Positions 31,732 to 40,318 of a stretch of DNA of 64,000 nucleotides are shown one piece after another; position 1 is the stretch's first letter; each line of letters opens with the position of its first letter. Source of the stretch: Thermotoga caldifontis AZM44c09. Its GTDB lineage: Bacteria > Thermotogota > Thermotogae > Thermotogales > DSM-5069. The notes beneath the pieces are model-generated. The model saw only the letters and a list, made by a program, of their open reading frames with translations, searched no databases and had not been told where the DNA came from. The DNA is taken from positions 372,001 through 436,000 of the forward strand of contig NZ_AP014509.1 of assembly GCF_000828655.1 (NCBI RefSeq), given 5' to 3'. The translations under genes and the position numbers were made by a program.

Positions 31732-31752
31732 TGGTATTAGAAAGGTATACCA
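31732..31752. promoter_or_regulatory. Candidate GntR operator
   Basis: TGGTAT and ATACCA form an inverted repeat with a 9-base spacer, 15 bases ahead of the GntR start codon. A further TTGGTAC occurs at 31719-31725. The position suggests autoregulation of the transporter-aldolase operon. Confidence 0.5.
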
Positions 31753-31767
31753 AAAGAAGGGGATACC

Positions 31768-32439
31768 GTGCGGAGAGATCTGGGTGATCTGAAAGAAAAG
31801 ATCTATCTCGATCTCCGCGAGAAGATCCTCAGCGAAGAGATCAAACCTGGCGAATGGATCGTCGAGAGAAAGCTCACCGAGGTCTACGGTGTGAGCAGGA
31901 CTCCCATAAGGGAAGTTCTGCGCATGCTCATGGAAGACGGCCTGATAGAGCTGAACGGCAAGAAGGGCTACACCGTTCGAAAGCTCACACTCGAAGACTT
32001 CGTGGAGATATACACGGCGAGGGAGGCGATCGAGGGCGCCGCGGCACGGCTGGCCTGCAGAAACCGGAACGAAGAACTGATCCAGAAGCTCCAGAAGCTC
32101 AAACAGGAGCTCGAGCTCGTCGATATCGACAGCGATCCAGCTAAGGGTGTTGCGCTCGGAAGACAGCTTCACGATCTGCTCATAGAGTACAGCGGGAACA
32201 GGATCTTGAAGAAGTTTTACGAAAAACTCAGATTGCTCACCAACATGACGCGGAACATCACCAAAAGGTCTGTAGACATAGAGAAGAAATCCAGAGACGA
32301 ACACATCCAGATCATCGAAGCTGTTCTCAAAGGCGACGAGACTGAGGCAGAAGATTTGTTGAGAAAACATCTGCGTCGCACACTCTCGTCCGTGATCGAG
32401 ACGTACTATTCCTCGATCATGAAACACGCTCGCGCATGA
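31768..32439 (+). CDS. GntR-family regulator with FCD domain
   Basis: A 223-residue FadR/VanR-type regulator. The winged helix contains PGEWIVERKLTEVYGVSRTP and IREVLRMLMEDGLIEL; the all-helical FCD domain follows from about 75 (EIYTAREAIEGAAARLA, HDLLIEYSGN, DEHIQIIEAVLKGD), with the Asp/His pattern used to bind a metal and carboxylic acid ligand. GTG 31768 follows AAGGGGATACC. It heads the operon for a tripartite tricarboxylate transporter and hydroxyacid enzymes and likely senses their substrate. Confidence 0.93.
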   Translation: MRRDLGDLKEKIYLDLREKILSEEIKPGEWIVERKLTEVYGVSRTPIREVLRMLMEDGLIELNGKKGYTVRKLTLEDFVEIYTAREAIEGAAARLACRNRNEELIQKLQKLKQELELVDIDSDPAKGVALGRQLHDLLIEYSGNRILKKFYEKLRLLTNMTRNITKRSVDIEKKSRDEHIQIIEAVLKGDETEAEDLLRKHLRRTLSSVIETYYSSIMKHARA

Positions 32440-32451
32440 GGGGGTCAAAAC

Positions 32452-33957
32452 ATGGAAGTTCTGGTTCAAACCGTGACGGTGGGTTTTTCACAGATCTTTC
32501 AGCCGATCAATCTGCTCTTGTTGTTCGTCGGTGTTCTGTGGGGCATGATCTTCGGTGCGATCCCCGGGCTCACCGCAACCATGGGTGTGGCGCTGGCGAT
32601 TCCGTTCACGTTCAGCATGAAACCCATCTCTGGTCTGGTCCTGCTCACCGGCATTTACATAGGTGGAGTGTCTGGGGGTTTCATTTCTGCCACGCTTTTG
32701 AACATGCCTGGTACGCCGTCCTCGATCACGACCTGTTTCGATGCTTATCCGATGAGCAAGCAAGGAAAATCGGGTCTAGCCCTCGCACTCGGACTGTTTT
32801 CTTCCTTTTTTGGTGGCATGCTCGGCGTGTTTTTTCTCGTATCTCTGGCTTCTATGATCGCTCGGGCGGCTCTGAAATTTGGTCCATTCGAGTACTTTTC
32901 ACTCGCCGTAATGGCTTTCGTTGCGGTGAGCAGCATGCTCGGTGGAAACATTCTGAAGAATCTCATAGGCATCGCTTTGGGTTTGATTCTGAGCTGTATT
33001 GGTGCCGATCCGATCACGAGCATTCCAAGACTGACCTTCAGATTCACAGAACTTCAAAGTGGCATAGCCCTGCTACCGCTCCTGGTTGGATTGTTCTGCA
33101 TTCCAGAGATCATCGCCGATATCGAATCTGAAGCAGAGCGTATCGTTCCGGAAGAATCACGGGGCATGAAATTGTTTGAAGTCTTTGAAGCGGCGAAGAT
33201 ACTCTTCAAACAGATCGGAAACGCGTTGAGATCTTTCGCGATAGGTTTCATCATCGGTGTTTTTCCAGGCATCGGTGGTGCTACGGCGAACATCATCTCC
33301 TACGGTGTCGCGAGATCGAGTTCTAAATATCCAGAAAAGTTCGGCACCGGTATACCGGATGGAATCATCGCGAGTGAGGTTTCGAACAACGCCTCGGTCG
33401 GTGGAGCGATGGTGCCACTGCTCGCACTGGGCATACCTGGAGATGCGGTCACGGCTATCCTGCTTGGAGGCTTCATGATTCACGGAATAAACCCAGGGCC
33501 ACTGATGTTCAAATACAACCCCGATCTGGTCTTCGGTGTCTATGCGGCCCAATTCTGGGGTAACGTAGTGATGCTCTTGCTTGGAGTTTTACTCATGAAG
33601 TTCTATATCTACTCGTTGAGTTTCCCAAAGCATTACCTACTGCCGTTGATCACGGTGTGCGCGGCTGTGGGAGCCTTCGGACTGAACAACAGGATTTTCG
33701 ACATCTGGGTGATGCTGATCTTCGGCGTGGTGGGTTATGTGCTCAAAAAGCTCGATTTTCCGGTACTTCCAATCATAATTGCCTTCGTACTCGGTCCCAT
33801 AGCCGAATCCAACCTGAGACAGGGCTTAACGGCGAGTGCCGGATCCTTCGCACCCATTTTCACAAGGCCCTTGTCGCTCACACTCTTAATCCTCGCAGCC
33901 TTCCTGTTCGTTTTGGGGAGGGTACTTGTCAAGAAGGGTGAATCTTCAAAATGTTGA
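32452..33957 (+). CDS. tctA: Tripartite tricarboxylate transporter, large membrane subunit TctA
   Basis: A 501-residue protein with about 12 membrane segments. GAIPGLTATMGVALAIPFTF, NMPGTPSSITTCFDAYPMSK and IGVFPGIGGATANIISYG are TctA signatures; the two GxxPGxxG regions form the substrate path. TTT systems import carboxylates using an ion gradient and a periplasmic binding protein. Here the order is A-C-B rather than the common C-B-A. Confidence 0.96.
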   Translation: MEVLVQTVTVGFSQIFQPINLLLLFVGVLWGMIFGAIPGLTATMGVALAIPFTFSMKPISGLVLLTGIYIGGVSGGFISATLLNMPGTPSSITTCFDAYPMSKQGKSGLALALGLFSSFFGGMLGVFFLVSLASMIARAALKFGPFEYFSLAVMAFVAVSSMLGGNILKNLIGIALGLILSCIGADPITSIPRLTFRFTELQSGIALLPLLVGLFCIPEIIADIESEAERIVPEESRGMKLFEVFEAAKILFKQIGNALRSFAIGFIIGVFPGIGGATANIISYGVARSSSKYPEKFGTGIPDGIIASEVSNNASVGGAMVPLLALGIPGDAVTAILLGGFMIHGINPGPLMFKYNPDLVFGVYAAQFWGNVVMLLLGVLLMKFYIYSLSFPKHYLLPLITVCAAVGAFGLNNRIFDIWVMLIFGVVGYVLKKLDFPVLPIIIAFVLGPIAESNLRQGLTASAGSFAPIFTRPLSLTLLILAAFLFVLGRVLVKKGESSKC

Positions 33958-33969
33958 GGAGGTGTTTGC

Positions 33970-34917
33970 ATGGGTAAGAGGTTCTTCGTGATGCTGTTAA
34001 CACTCTTTGTGATCGTCAGTTTCGCGGCTTATCCGACTGGTCCCATCAAAGTGGTTGTTCCCTACGCCGCGGGCGGAGCGAGCGACGTGCAGGTGAGGAT
34101 CATCGCAAAGTACGTCAAGCAGTTGTTCGGTTGGGACTTCGCCGTGGTGAACATCACCGGTGGTGGAGGTAGTACAGGTGCGAGAGAAGTTCTCAAAGCC
34201 AAACCAGATGGCTACACGGTTTTGTGGTACCATCAATCCATCTTCTCTAACTTCCACGTTGGAACGGCCGAGTTCAACTACTACGACTTCACGCCGGTAT
34301 GCATCGCCACCAGGGGGAACCGTGTGGTGGTCACAAGACCCGATACACCCTGGAAGGATTTGAAAGATGCGATCGAGGATGCCAAGAAGAATCCAGGCAA
34401 GATCAGACTCGGGGCTGAAATCGGTGCGACCAGCCACTTCCAGGTGATACCGATGCAGATGGCCGCAAACAATGGGTTCATTCTGGCTGCGAGTTCCGGT
34501 GGTGACATGGACAGGATCACGAAGATCCTGGGTGGCCACATGGATCTCAGTCCAATCGCACTCTCTGCGGCCGTACCGTTCCTCAAATCCGGTGAACTGA
34601 AAGCGCTCGCAGTTCTCTCACCCGAGAGAGATCCGTTCTTGCCGGATGTACCGACCGCGAAGGAGCTCGGCTTGGAAGAACTCGTCTTCACCCAGGACCA
34701 GATGTTCTTCATGCCAAAAGGAACACCAGAGGAGATAGTGAAAACTTTTGCCAACGCGATCAAGCAAGTTATCCAGCTCAAAGAGTGCGTGGATGAACTG
34801 GCGGAGAAGGCCTTCGCTATTCCGATGTACATGGACGGCGAGGAGATGTTGAACTTCTTGAAGTGGGAAGATGAAAGGTTCGATCGGTTTGCGAAGGCTG
34901 CTGGCCTGAAGAAATGA
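33970..34917 (+). CDS. tctC: Tripartite tricarboxylate transporter binding protein TctC
   Basis: A 315-residue binding protein (Bug/TctC family) with a signal peptide (MGKRFFVMLLTLFVIVSFAA) and the family start YPTGPIKVVVPYAAGGASDV. Further marks are NITGGGGSTGAREVLKAKPD and GYTVLW. It binds a carboxylate outside the membrane. A stem-loop follows its stop codon, probably raising its level over the membrane subunits. Confidence 0.95.
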   Translation: MGKRFFVMLLTLFVIVSFAAYPTGPIKVVVPYAAGGASDVQVRIIAKYVKQLFGWDFAVVNITGGGGSTGAREVLKAKPDGYTVLWYHQSIFSNFHVGTAEFNYYDFTPVCIATRGNRVVVTRPDTPWKDLKDAIEDAKKNPGKIRLGAEIGATSHFQVIPMQMAANNGFILAASSGGDMDRITKILGGHMDLSPIALSAAVPFLKSGELKALAVLSPERDPFLPDVPTAKELGLEELVFTQDQMFFMPKGTPEEIVKTFANAIKQVIQLKECVDELAEKAFAIPMYMDGEEMLNFLKWEDERFDRFAKAAGLKK

Positions 34918-34925
34918 GATCGTCT

Positions 34926-34949
34926 GCTGGGGGCTCGGCCCCCAGCTTT
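34926..34949 (+). terminator. Intercistronic hairpin after tctC (attenuator)
   Basis: GCTGGGGGC and GCCCCCAGC pair at 34926-34934 and 34938-34946 around TCG and are followed by TTTG. The short T run suggests partial termination or mRNA protection rather than a full stop. Confidence 0.6.
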
Positions 34950-34964
34950 GTGGGGGTAATCGAG

Positions 34965-35408
34965 ATGCGCTTTGGCAAGGATTTCTACTCTGGTCTGGTC
35001 TTTGCCGTGATCGCTGGGTGGATGATCTCGGAGAGTCAAAAGATAAGAAGGCTGAGGTTCGATGTTCTGGACAACGCTTTCTTCCCAACGATGGCTGCGG
35101 TCCTGTTATTGATCTTTTCAGCTGGGCTGATCGTGCAGGCGTTGCTCAGCAAAGAGAAATCTTCTCCTTTCAGAGTCAAGAAACCGGTCAGGATCGTTCT
35201 GTTCCTTGCCAGCTGCATAGCTTACGTCCTTTTGATGGAACCTGCAGGTTTTTTGCTATCGAGTATTCTGTTCGCCTTGGCCACTTGTTTGATCATATCC
35301 TGGCCGTTCAAAGCTAAAACGATCGTTTATTCTGCGATCTTTTCTGTTGCGACGAGCTACGTGATCTGGTACGTTTTCGAGAAACTGCTTCGATTGGTGC
35401 TTCCCTGA
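34965..35408 (+). CDS. tctB: Tripartite tricarboxylate transporter, small membrane subunit TctB
   Basis: A 147-residue protein with four hydrophobic segments, typical of TctB (FYSGLVFAVIAGWMI; FPTMAAVLLLIFSAGLIVQA; IVLFLASCIAYVLLMEPAGF). ATG 34965 is preceded by GTGGGGGT; the frame is open to 34914 but that part contains the hairpin after tctC. Confidence 0.9.
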   Translation: MRFGKDFYSGLVFAVIAGWMISESQKIRRLRFDVLDNAFFPTMAAVLLLIFSAGLIVQALLSKEKSSPFRVKKPVRIVLFLASCIAYVLLMEPAGFLLSSILFALATCLIISWPFKAKTIVYSAIFSVATSYVIWYVFEKLLRLVLP

Positions 35409-35417
35409 GGTGAGAAA

Positions 35418-36692
35418 ATGACGATAAAGCTCGCTTACGACAAGGATAAACACCTCGAGATCGAAATACCAAATCGAAACCTTTTGTCCATCGCTCAGGC
35501 ACGTTTCCCCCGTGCGGCTGTCGATCCTACAGCCGAGTTGAAGAGATCTCTTCTTAATCCGATCGGTTCGGCAAGGCTGAGCGAGATCGTCGATAGTCGA
35601 AGCAGGGTCGCCATCGTTGTGACGGACATGACGCGGTACGCCATGGATGAAATCGTGAGCGAACTTTTACTGGAAGAGCTCCACAGATCCGGTGTGAAAA
35701 AAGAGAACGTTTTCTTTTTGATCGCCCTCGGTACGCACAGACCTATGAGTCGTGAAGAGATCGAAGAAAAGCTCGGGAAAAGGATCGTCAGTGAGTACGC
35801 CGTGTACAACCACGATTGTCGAAACGATCTGGTCTATCTTGGAGAAAGTTCTGCAGGCTTTCCGATGAAAATCAACAAAAGGTTGATGGAAGCGGATGTG
35901 AAGATCACCGTTGGTGTGATCGAACCACATTTGTTCGCCGGCTACAGTGGTGGTGTGAAGACCATCTGCGTTGGTCTAGCCGGGATGGAGACCATAGGTG
36001 CCACGCACAGTTTGAGGGTGCTTTCAGATGCGAGGACCAGGCTCGGTGTCATAGAAAACAACATCTTCAGAGAGTTTTTGAACGAGATGGCTGAGAAGGT
36101 GAGGATCGATTTCACGGTCAACCTTGTGTTGAACGAGGAAAAACAGCTCGTTGCAGCGTTCTCGGGCCATCCCATAAAATCCTTCGAGACCGCTGTGAAA
36201 TTCACAAGATCGTGCGTGGAGGTAAAGGTACCGGCGGTTGCGGACGTCGTGATCTCCTGCCCAGGTTATCCGAAGAGTGTGAATCTTTATCAGGCCACGC
36301 GCGCCGCGAACTCCGTGGTCCTTGGTCCCAAGCCAGTTGTGAAAAAGGGTGGGATCATTCTCATACCCGCACGGTGTGAAGACGGTCTTGGGGACGACAG
36401 TTACTACAGGTTCATGTCCAGTTTCGACAGCTTCGCCAGTTTCAGAGAGCACGTATTCACACACGGCTTTGGCGTCGGGGAGCACAAATCTTACGTTCTC
36501 GCGAGGATTTTGTCTCACGCTTCGATCGTTATGAGCGATTGTGAGATAGAAGACGATGTTTTGAGAAGGATCTTCCTTTCGAAGGTTTCCACGCTTCAAC
36601 GAGCTGTGGATCGGATTTTGAGTGAGAATCCCAACGCGGAGTTCCTCGTGATACCGAACGGTGTGCACACGATACCCATACTGGAGGGATAA
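35418..36692 (+). CDS. LarA-type nickel-pincer 2-hydroxyacid racemase/epimerase
   Basis: A 424-residue member of the LarA superfamily. The residues known for LarA are present: His107 (ALGTHRPMS), His171 and the cofactor-binding Lys181 (PHLFAGYSGGVKT), and His197 (GATHSLR). These enzymes invert the C2 hydroxyl of lactate, malate, other 2-hydroxyacids or gluconate with the nickel-pincer nucleotide cofactor. The cofactor genes larB, larC and larE are not in the window. Together with the dehydrogenases around it, it may convert one stereoisomer of the imported acid to the one the pathway uses. Confidence 0.9.
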   Translation: MTIKLAYDKDKHLEIEIPNRNLLSIAQARFPRAAVDPTAELKRSLLNPIGSARLSEIVDSRSRVAIVVTDMTRYAMDEIVSELLLEELHRSGVKKENVFFLIALGTHRPMSREEIEEKLGKRIVSEYAVYNHDCRNDLVYLGESSAGFPMKINKRLMEADVKITVGVIEPHLFAGYSGGVKTICVGLAGMETIGATHSLRVLSDARTRLGVIENNIFREFLNEMAEKVRIDFTVNLVLNEEKQLVAAFSGHPIKSFETAVKFTRSCVEVKVPAVADVVISCPGYPKSVNLYQATRAANSVVLGPKPVVKKGGIILIPARCEDGLGDDSYYRFMSSFDSFASFREHVFTHGFGVGEHKSYVLARILSHASIVMSDCEIEDDVLRRIFLSKVSTLQRAVDRILSENPNAEFLVIPNGVHTIPILEG

Positions 36693-36695
36693 GAG

Positions 36696-37667
36696 ATGAA
36701 GGTGATGATCGTTCAGCCAATCCATGAGAACGGTGTGAAAATGCTTCTGAACGCGGGTTTTGAGGTGATTCACGCGTCCAGTCCCGAACCGTCCGTCGTG
36801 GCGAGGGAGATCGTCGATTGTGACGGGGTCATCGTTAGAACAGCCCCTTTCACGGCCGAGATCATAAGAAGCGCTCCGAAACTCAAAGTCATCGCGAGGC
36901 ACGGCGTGGGAGTGGACAACATCGACGTTGAAGAAGCTTCGAAACACGGAATTTACGTCGTCAACACCCCGAACGCGAACGCACTCTCCGTGGCCGAGGC
37001 AACGGTCGCTTTCATACTCGCTCTGGCGAAGAAGCTCAAGGAGATGGACGTGGCCACTCGAAAAGGAGAATTCAAAATAAGGGACCTGTTCTCGACTATG
37101 GACATCGACGGCAAGGTCCTCGGAATAATCGGGCTCGGCAGGATAGGTTCGCTCGTTGCGAAGAAATGCCAGGCGGCTTTCTCCATGAAGGTTCTCGCTT
37201 TCGATCCTTACATCGACCCAGCCAGGGCGTTTGAGCTCGGCGTCGAGCTCGTTTCACTCGAACGATTGCTGAAGGAATCTGATTTCGTCACGATTCATGT
37301 TCCCCTGACTCCAGAAACGAAAGGTATGATAGGTGAGGCACAGCTGCGTTTGATGAAACCGACGGCCTACATCATCAACATGTCGCGGGGCCCGATATGG
37401 GACGAGCTCGCCGTGTTGAAGGCCGTTGAGGAAGGATGGATCGCTGGGGCGGCCACGGACGTGTTCGTCGAAGAGCCTCCAAAGCCCGATCATCCTTTCT
37501 TCAAATGCGAGAAGATCCTGCTCACTCCGCACAACGCCGCACTGACGAAAGAGTGTGTCGTCCGCATGGCCGAAGGTGCCGCCCAGGGTGTGATAGAGGT
37601 TCTGACGGGTAAAAGGCCGAGCTTTCCGGTGAATATGGACCTGCTCAAGAAGTACGGAAAGATATGA
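36696..37667 (+). CDS. D-isomer-specific 2-hydroxyacid dehydrogenase (SerA-like)
   Basis: A 323-residue NAD-dependent dehydrogenase. The cofactor motif is GIIGLGRIGSLV, and the catalytic Arg, Glu and His lie in NMSRGPIWDE, FVEEPPKPDH and LTPHNAALTKE. It begins 3 bases after the LarA-like gene. Family members act on phosphoglycerate, hydroxypyruvate, lactate or sulfolactate (SlcC is of this family). The substrate is not determined by sequence. Confidence 0.93.
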   Translation: MKVMIVQPIHENGVKMLLNAGFEVIHASSPEPSVVAREIVDCDGVIVRTAPFTAEIIRSAPKLKVIARHGVGVDNIDVEEASKHGIYVVNTPNANALSVAEATVAFILALAKKLKEMDVATRKGEFKIRDLFSTMDIDGKVLGIIGLGRIGSLVAKKCQAAFSMKVLAFDPYIDPARAFELGVELVSLERLLKESDFVTIHVPLTPETKGMIGEAQLRLMKPTAYIINMSRGPIWDELAVLKAVEEGWIAGAATDVFVEEPPKPDHPFFKCEKILLTPHNAALTKECVVRMAEGAAQGVIEVLTGKRPSFPVNMDLLKKYGKI

Positions 37668-37676
37668 GGGAGGGAC

Positions 37677-38573
37677 ATGAAGATGTCGTTCGTTCCGAAG
37701 GGAGTCATTCCGGCAGTCGTCACTCCGATGAACAAAGATGAGAGCATCAACGAATCGGCGTTCAGAAAGCTCTTAAACTACCTCGTTGACAACGGCGTTC
37801 ACGGGGTTTTCATCATAGGAAGCCAAGGAGAATTCTATGCACTGACGAGAGAAGAAAAGATTAGGCTCATGGAAATAGCCGTGGAAGAAGTGAACGGTCG
37901 AGTCCCCGTCTATGCGGGTACAGGTGGCATAACCACGCGTGAGGTCATCGAACTCAACGATGCTGCAGAGAAGATCGGAGTCGATGCGGTTTCGATCATC
38001 ACACCATACTACATCAGCCCCTCTCAGGAAGAACTGTACGAACATTACGTGAAGATCGCTAAGGCCACGAAGCTTCCTGTGCTGCTTTACAACAATCCCG
38101 GAAGGACAGGCGGTGTGAAGCTCGAACCAAGGACAGTGGAAAGGCTCGCGGAGATAGACAACATCGTCGGTATAAAGGACAGCAGCGGCGATTTGACCAA
38201 CACCAGCGATTACATAAGGAGGACCAAAGGTAAGAACTTCCACGTGCTCGCGGGCAGAGACACGCTCATACTCGCGACGCTTCTGTACGGCGGAACCGGT
38301 TCGATCGCAGCCACGGCGAACGTCGCGCCGAAACTGGTTGCGAGCATATACGACTACTTCGTGAAGGGTGATCTCGAGAACGCAAAACGTGCCCAGGAAG
38401 AACTCACACCGCTGAGGCTCGCCTTCGAACTTGGAACGTTCCCGGTGGTCATCAAGGAAGCGTTGAACATGATCGGTATCGAGGCGGGTCCAGCGCGTGG
38501 ACCAATAAGATCACTGAGCGAGGAGAAGAAGGCGGAACTGAGGAAAGTTCTTCAGAACATGAAACTTCTGTGA
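37677..38573 (+). CDS. DapA-family aldolase/dehydratase
   Basis: A 298-residue class I aldolase of the dihydrodipicolinate synthase/N-acetylneuraminate lyase family. The Schiff-base Lys167 is in VGIKDSSGD and the catalytic Tyr138 in LLYNNPGRTG, with IGSQGEFYALT replacing the usual GTTGE loop. Arg143 (NPGRTG) is present as in true DapA. Location in a carboxylate-catabolic operon, away from lysine genes, favours a 2-keto-3-deoxy acid or 4-hydroxy-2-oxo acid aldolase. DapA itself remains possible. Confidence 0.9.
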   Translation: MKMSFVPKGVIPAVVTPMNKDESINESAFRKLLNYLVDNGVHGVFIIGSQGEFYALTREEKIRLMEIAVEEVNGRVPVYAGTGGITTREVIELNDAAEKIGVDAVSIITPYYISPSQEELYEHYVKIAKATKLPVLLYNNPGRTGGVKLEPRTVERLAEIDNIVGIKDSSGDLTNTSDYIRRTKGKNFHVLAGRDTLILATLLYGGTGSIAATANVAPKLVASIYDYFVKGDLENAKRAQEELTPLRLAFELGTFPVVIKEALNMIGIEAGPARGPIRSLSEEKKAELRKVLQNMKLL

Positions 38574-38583
38574 GGTGAAAAGG

Positions 38584-39369
38584 ATGCTTCGGGAGAACAG
38601 AACGAAAAAGCTTTTGAAGGAAGGAAAACACGCGATAGGCATCATGGTGAGTGAGATAAGGACTCCCGGCATAGCCCAGATGCTGGCGACGGCGGGATTC
38701 GATTTCTTCGTGATCGACATGGAACATTCCCCATTCAGTCTCGAAACCGTTCAGGACATGGTGTGGGCCGCGAGGGCTGGGGGCATAACTCCCATCGTGA
38801 GGGTGCCCACCAGGTACGGCCATCACAACCTCTCGAGGCCTCTCGACAGTGGTGCGGAGGGTTTGCTCGTACCGCAGGTTCAGACGCGCGAAGAAGTCGA
38901 AGAGATAATCAGGGCGACCAAGTATTATCCTCTCGGCGAAAGGGGCATGGCGCTCAGGAGGACCCCCACAGGATTCGCCTCCTACAAGGGTGAGGAAGTG
39001 ACTCGGTGGGCCAACGAGAACACGCTGATCATACTGCAGATAGAAAGCAAAAAAGCCATAGATCATCTTGAAGAGCTCATCATGCCCGGTGTCGACGCGT
39101 GCCTCATAGGACCCAACGATCTCTCTCAGAGTCTTGGCGTGCCTGGCGATACGAAACATCCTCTCGTACAGGAGTACGTAGAAAAGTTCGTGGAAAAGTG
39201 CTTGAAACTGAACGTTCCTTGTGGTATACATCTTCCTAGCCCGGAAGCTCTGCAGCCCTGGATCGAAAAGGGCATGAAGCTTCTGATGTGTTCGAGTGAT
39301 ATCAACTTGATCGTCGATAACGGCAAAAAGATCGTCGACACGTTGAAACAGATGACCCAAGGGAGGTGA
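38584..39369 (+). CDS. HpcH/HpaI-family class II aldolase
   Basis: A 261-residue metal-dependent aldolase that splits 2-keto-3-deoxy acids to pyruvate and an aldehyde (HpaI, GarL, RhmA). Catalytic residues are His48 (DMEHSPFS), Arg73 (RVPTR), Glu153 (QIESKKA) and Asp178 (GPNDLSQS). ATG 38584 follows GAGGTGA; a GTG at 38575 lies in that site. The aldehyde product could be reduced or oxidised by the neighbouring dehydrogenases. Confidence 0.93.
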   Translation: MLRENRTKKLLKEGKHAIGIMVSEIRTPGIAQMLATAGFDFFVIDMEHSPFSLETVQDMVWAARAGGITPIVRVPTRYGHHNLSRPLDSGAEGLLVPQVQTREEVEEIIRATKYYPLGERGMALRRTPTGFASYKGEEVTRWANENTLIILQIESKKAIDHLEELIMPGVDACLIGPNDLSQSLGVPGDTKHPLVQEYVEKFVEKCLKLNVPCGIHLPSPEALQPWIEKGMKLLMCSSDINLIVDNGKKIVDTLKQMTQGR

Positions 39370-39373
39370 ACGA

Positions 39374-40315
39374 ATGTATCCCTGGCACGACACGTTCCAC
39401 ATGGGACTGATACACTTCATGGCTTACCCCGGCGCGAAGAGCGAAGAAGAGATACTTTCAACGGTGAAAAGAGTGCTCGCCGATGAGTTCTTTCAGGCCA
39501 TAGAGGTGAGTGCCCTCGTTGAGGAAGACACTTTGAAAAAGATCGGAAAGATGTGTGAGGTCGCCAGAGTCGAACTGCTCGTCGCGGCACAACCGCTGGT
39601 CCTCTCTAAGAAATTGAATCTGAACTCTCTCAACGAAGAAGAAAGAAAAGCCGCCGTACAGGAAATCAAAAAGGCGATCGACAAAGCCTACACGGCGAAC
39701 GCGAAAGCGATAGCCTTTCTGAGTGGTAGGATGCCTGAAAGGGACAGGCTCGAGACGGCCAAAGAAAGGTTGATCGATTCTCTTTGTGAAATATGTTTCT
39801 ACGCGAAAGAAAGATCGGCGCAGTACGGTTACACGCTGGCTGTGAACCTTGAGGTGTTCGATTACTCGATCGAGAAGAACGCGCTCGTAGGTCCCGCACC
39901 GATCGCCTTCGAGGTAGCATCGAGGGTCAGAGCTTTCCACGACAACTTCGGTTTAACGATCGATCTTTCGCACCAGCCACTCGTGTTCGAAGATTCGTTC
40001 TACACGCTCGGCTTGCTTTCACCCTTCGTGACGCACATCCACGTGGGCAACGCCGTGCTCGAACCGGGCCATCCAGCCTACGGAGACCAGCATCCAAGGT
40101 TTGGAATAAAGGGTGGAAAGAACGATGTGGATGAACTCGCCTATTTCTTGAAGGCGCTCTACAAGATCGGTTACTTCGATAAAAAAGTTGCCACAGAGAA
40201 ACCAATCGTATCCTTCGAGGTCAAACCCTTGGCAGATGAAGATCCCGATCTTGTGGTTGCGAACGCGAAGAGAACTTTCTTGGCGGCCTATGCAAAATTT
40301 CTGAAGGAGGTTTGA
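39374..40315 (+). CDS. Xylose isomerase-like TIM-barrel protein
   Basis: A 313-residue protein of the sugar phosphate isomerase/epimerase superfamily. Metal-ligand-like positions are seen in VNLEVFDY (Glu), LTIDLSHQP (Asp, His), THIHVGNAV (His) and VSFEVKP (Glu). Relatives isomerise or epimerise sugars and keto acids. The exact function is unknown; the operon suggests a sugar-acid intermediate. Confidence 0.85.
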   Translation: MYPWHDTFHMGLIHFMAYPGAKSEEEILSTVKRVLADEFFQAIEVSALVEEDTLKKIGKMCEVARVELLVAAQPLVLSKKLNLNSLNEEERKAAVQEIKKAIDKAYTANAKAIAFLSGRMPERDRLETAKERLIDSLCEICFYAKERSAQYGYTLAVNLEVFDYSIEKNALVGPAPIAFEVASRVRAFHDNFGLTIDLSHQPLVFEDSFYTLGLLSPFVTHIHVGNAVLEPGHPAYGDQHPRFGIKGGKNDVDELAYFLKALYKIGYFDKKVATEKPIVSFEVKPLADEDPDLVVANAKRTFLAAYAKFLKEV

Positions 40316-40318
40316 GGA

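Noticed and set aside
31258-32469. Minus-strand reading frame of 403 codons
   Set aside because: It runs antisense across the end of the FAD dehydrogenase, a regulatory gap and the GntR gene, all of which have clear family motifs.
38452-39420. Minus-strand reading frame of 322 codons opposite the HpaI aldolase
   Set aside because: The plus-strand aldolase has all catalytic residues in place; the antisense frame shows none and crosses gene borders.
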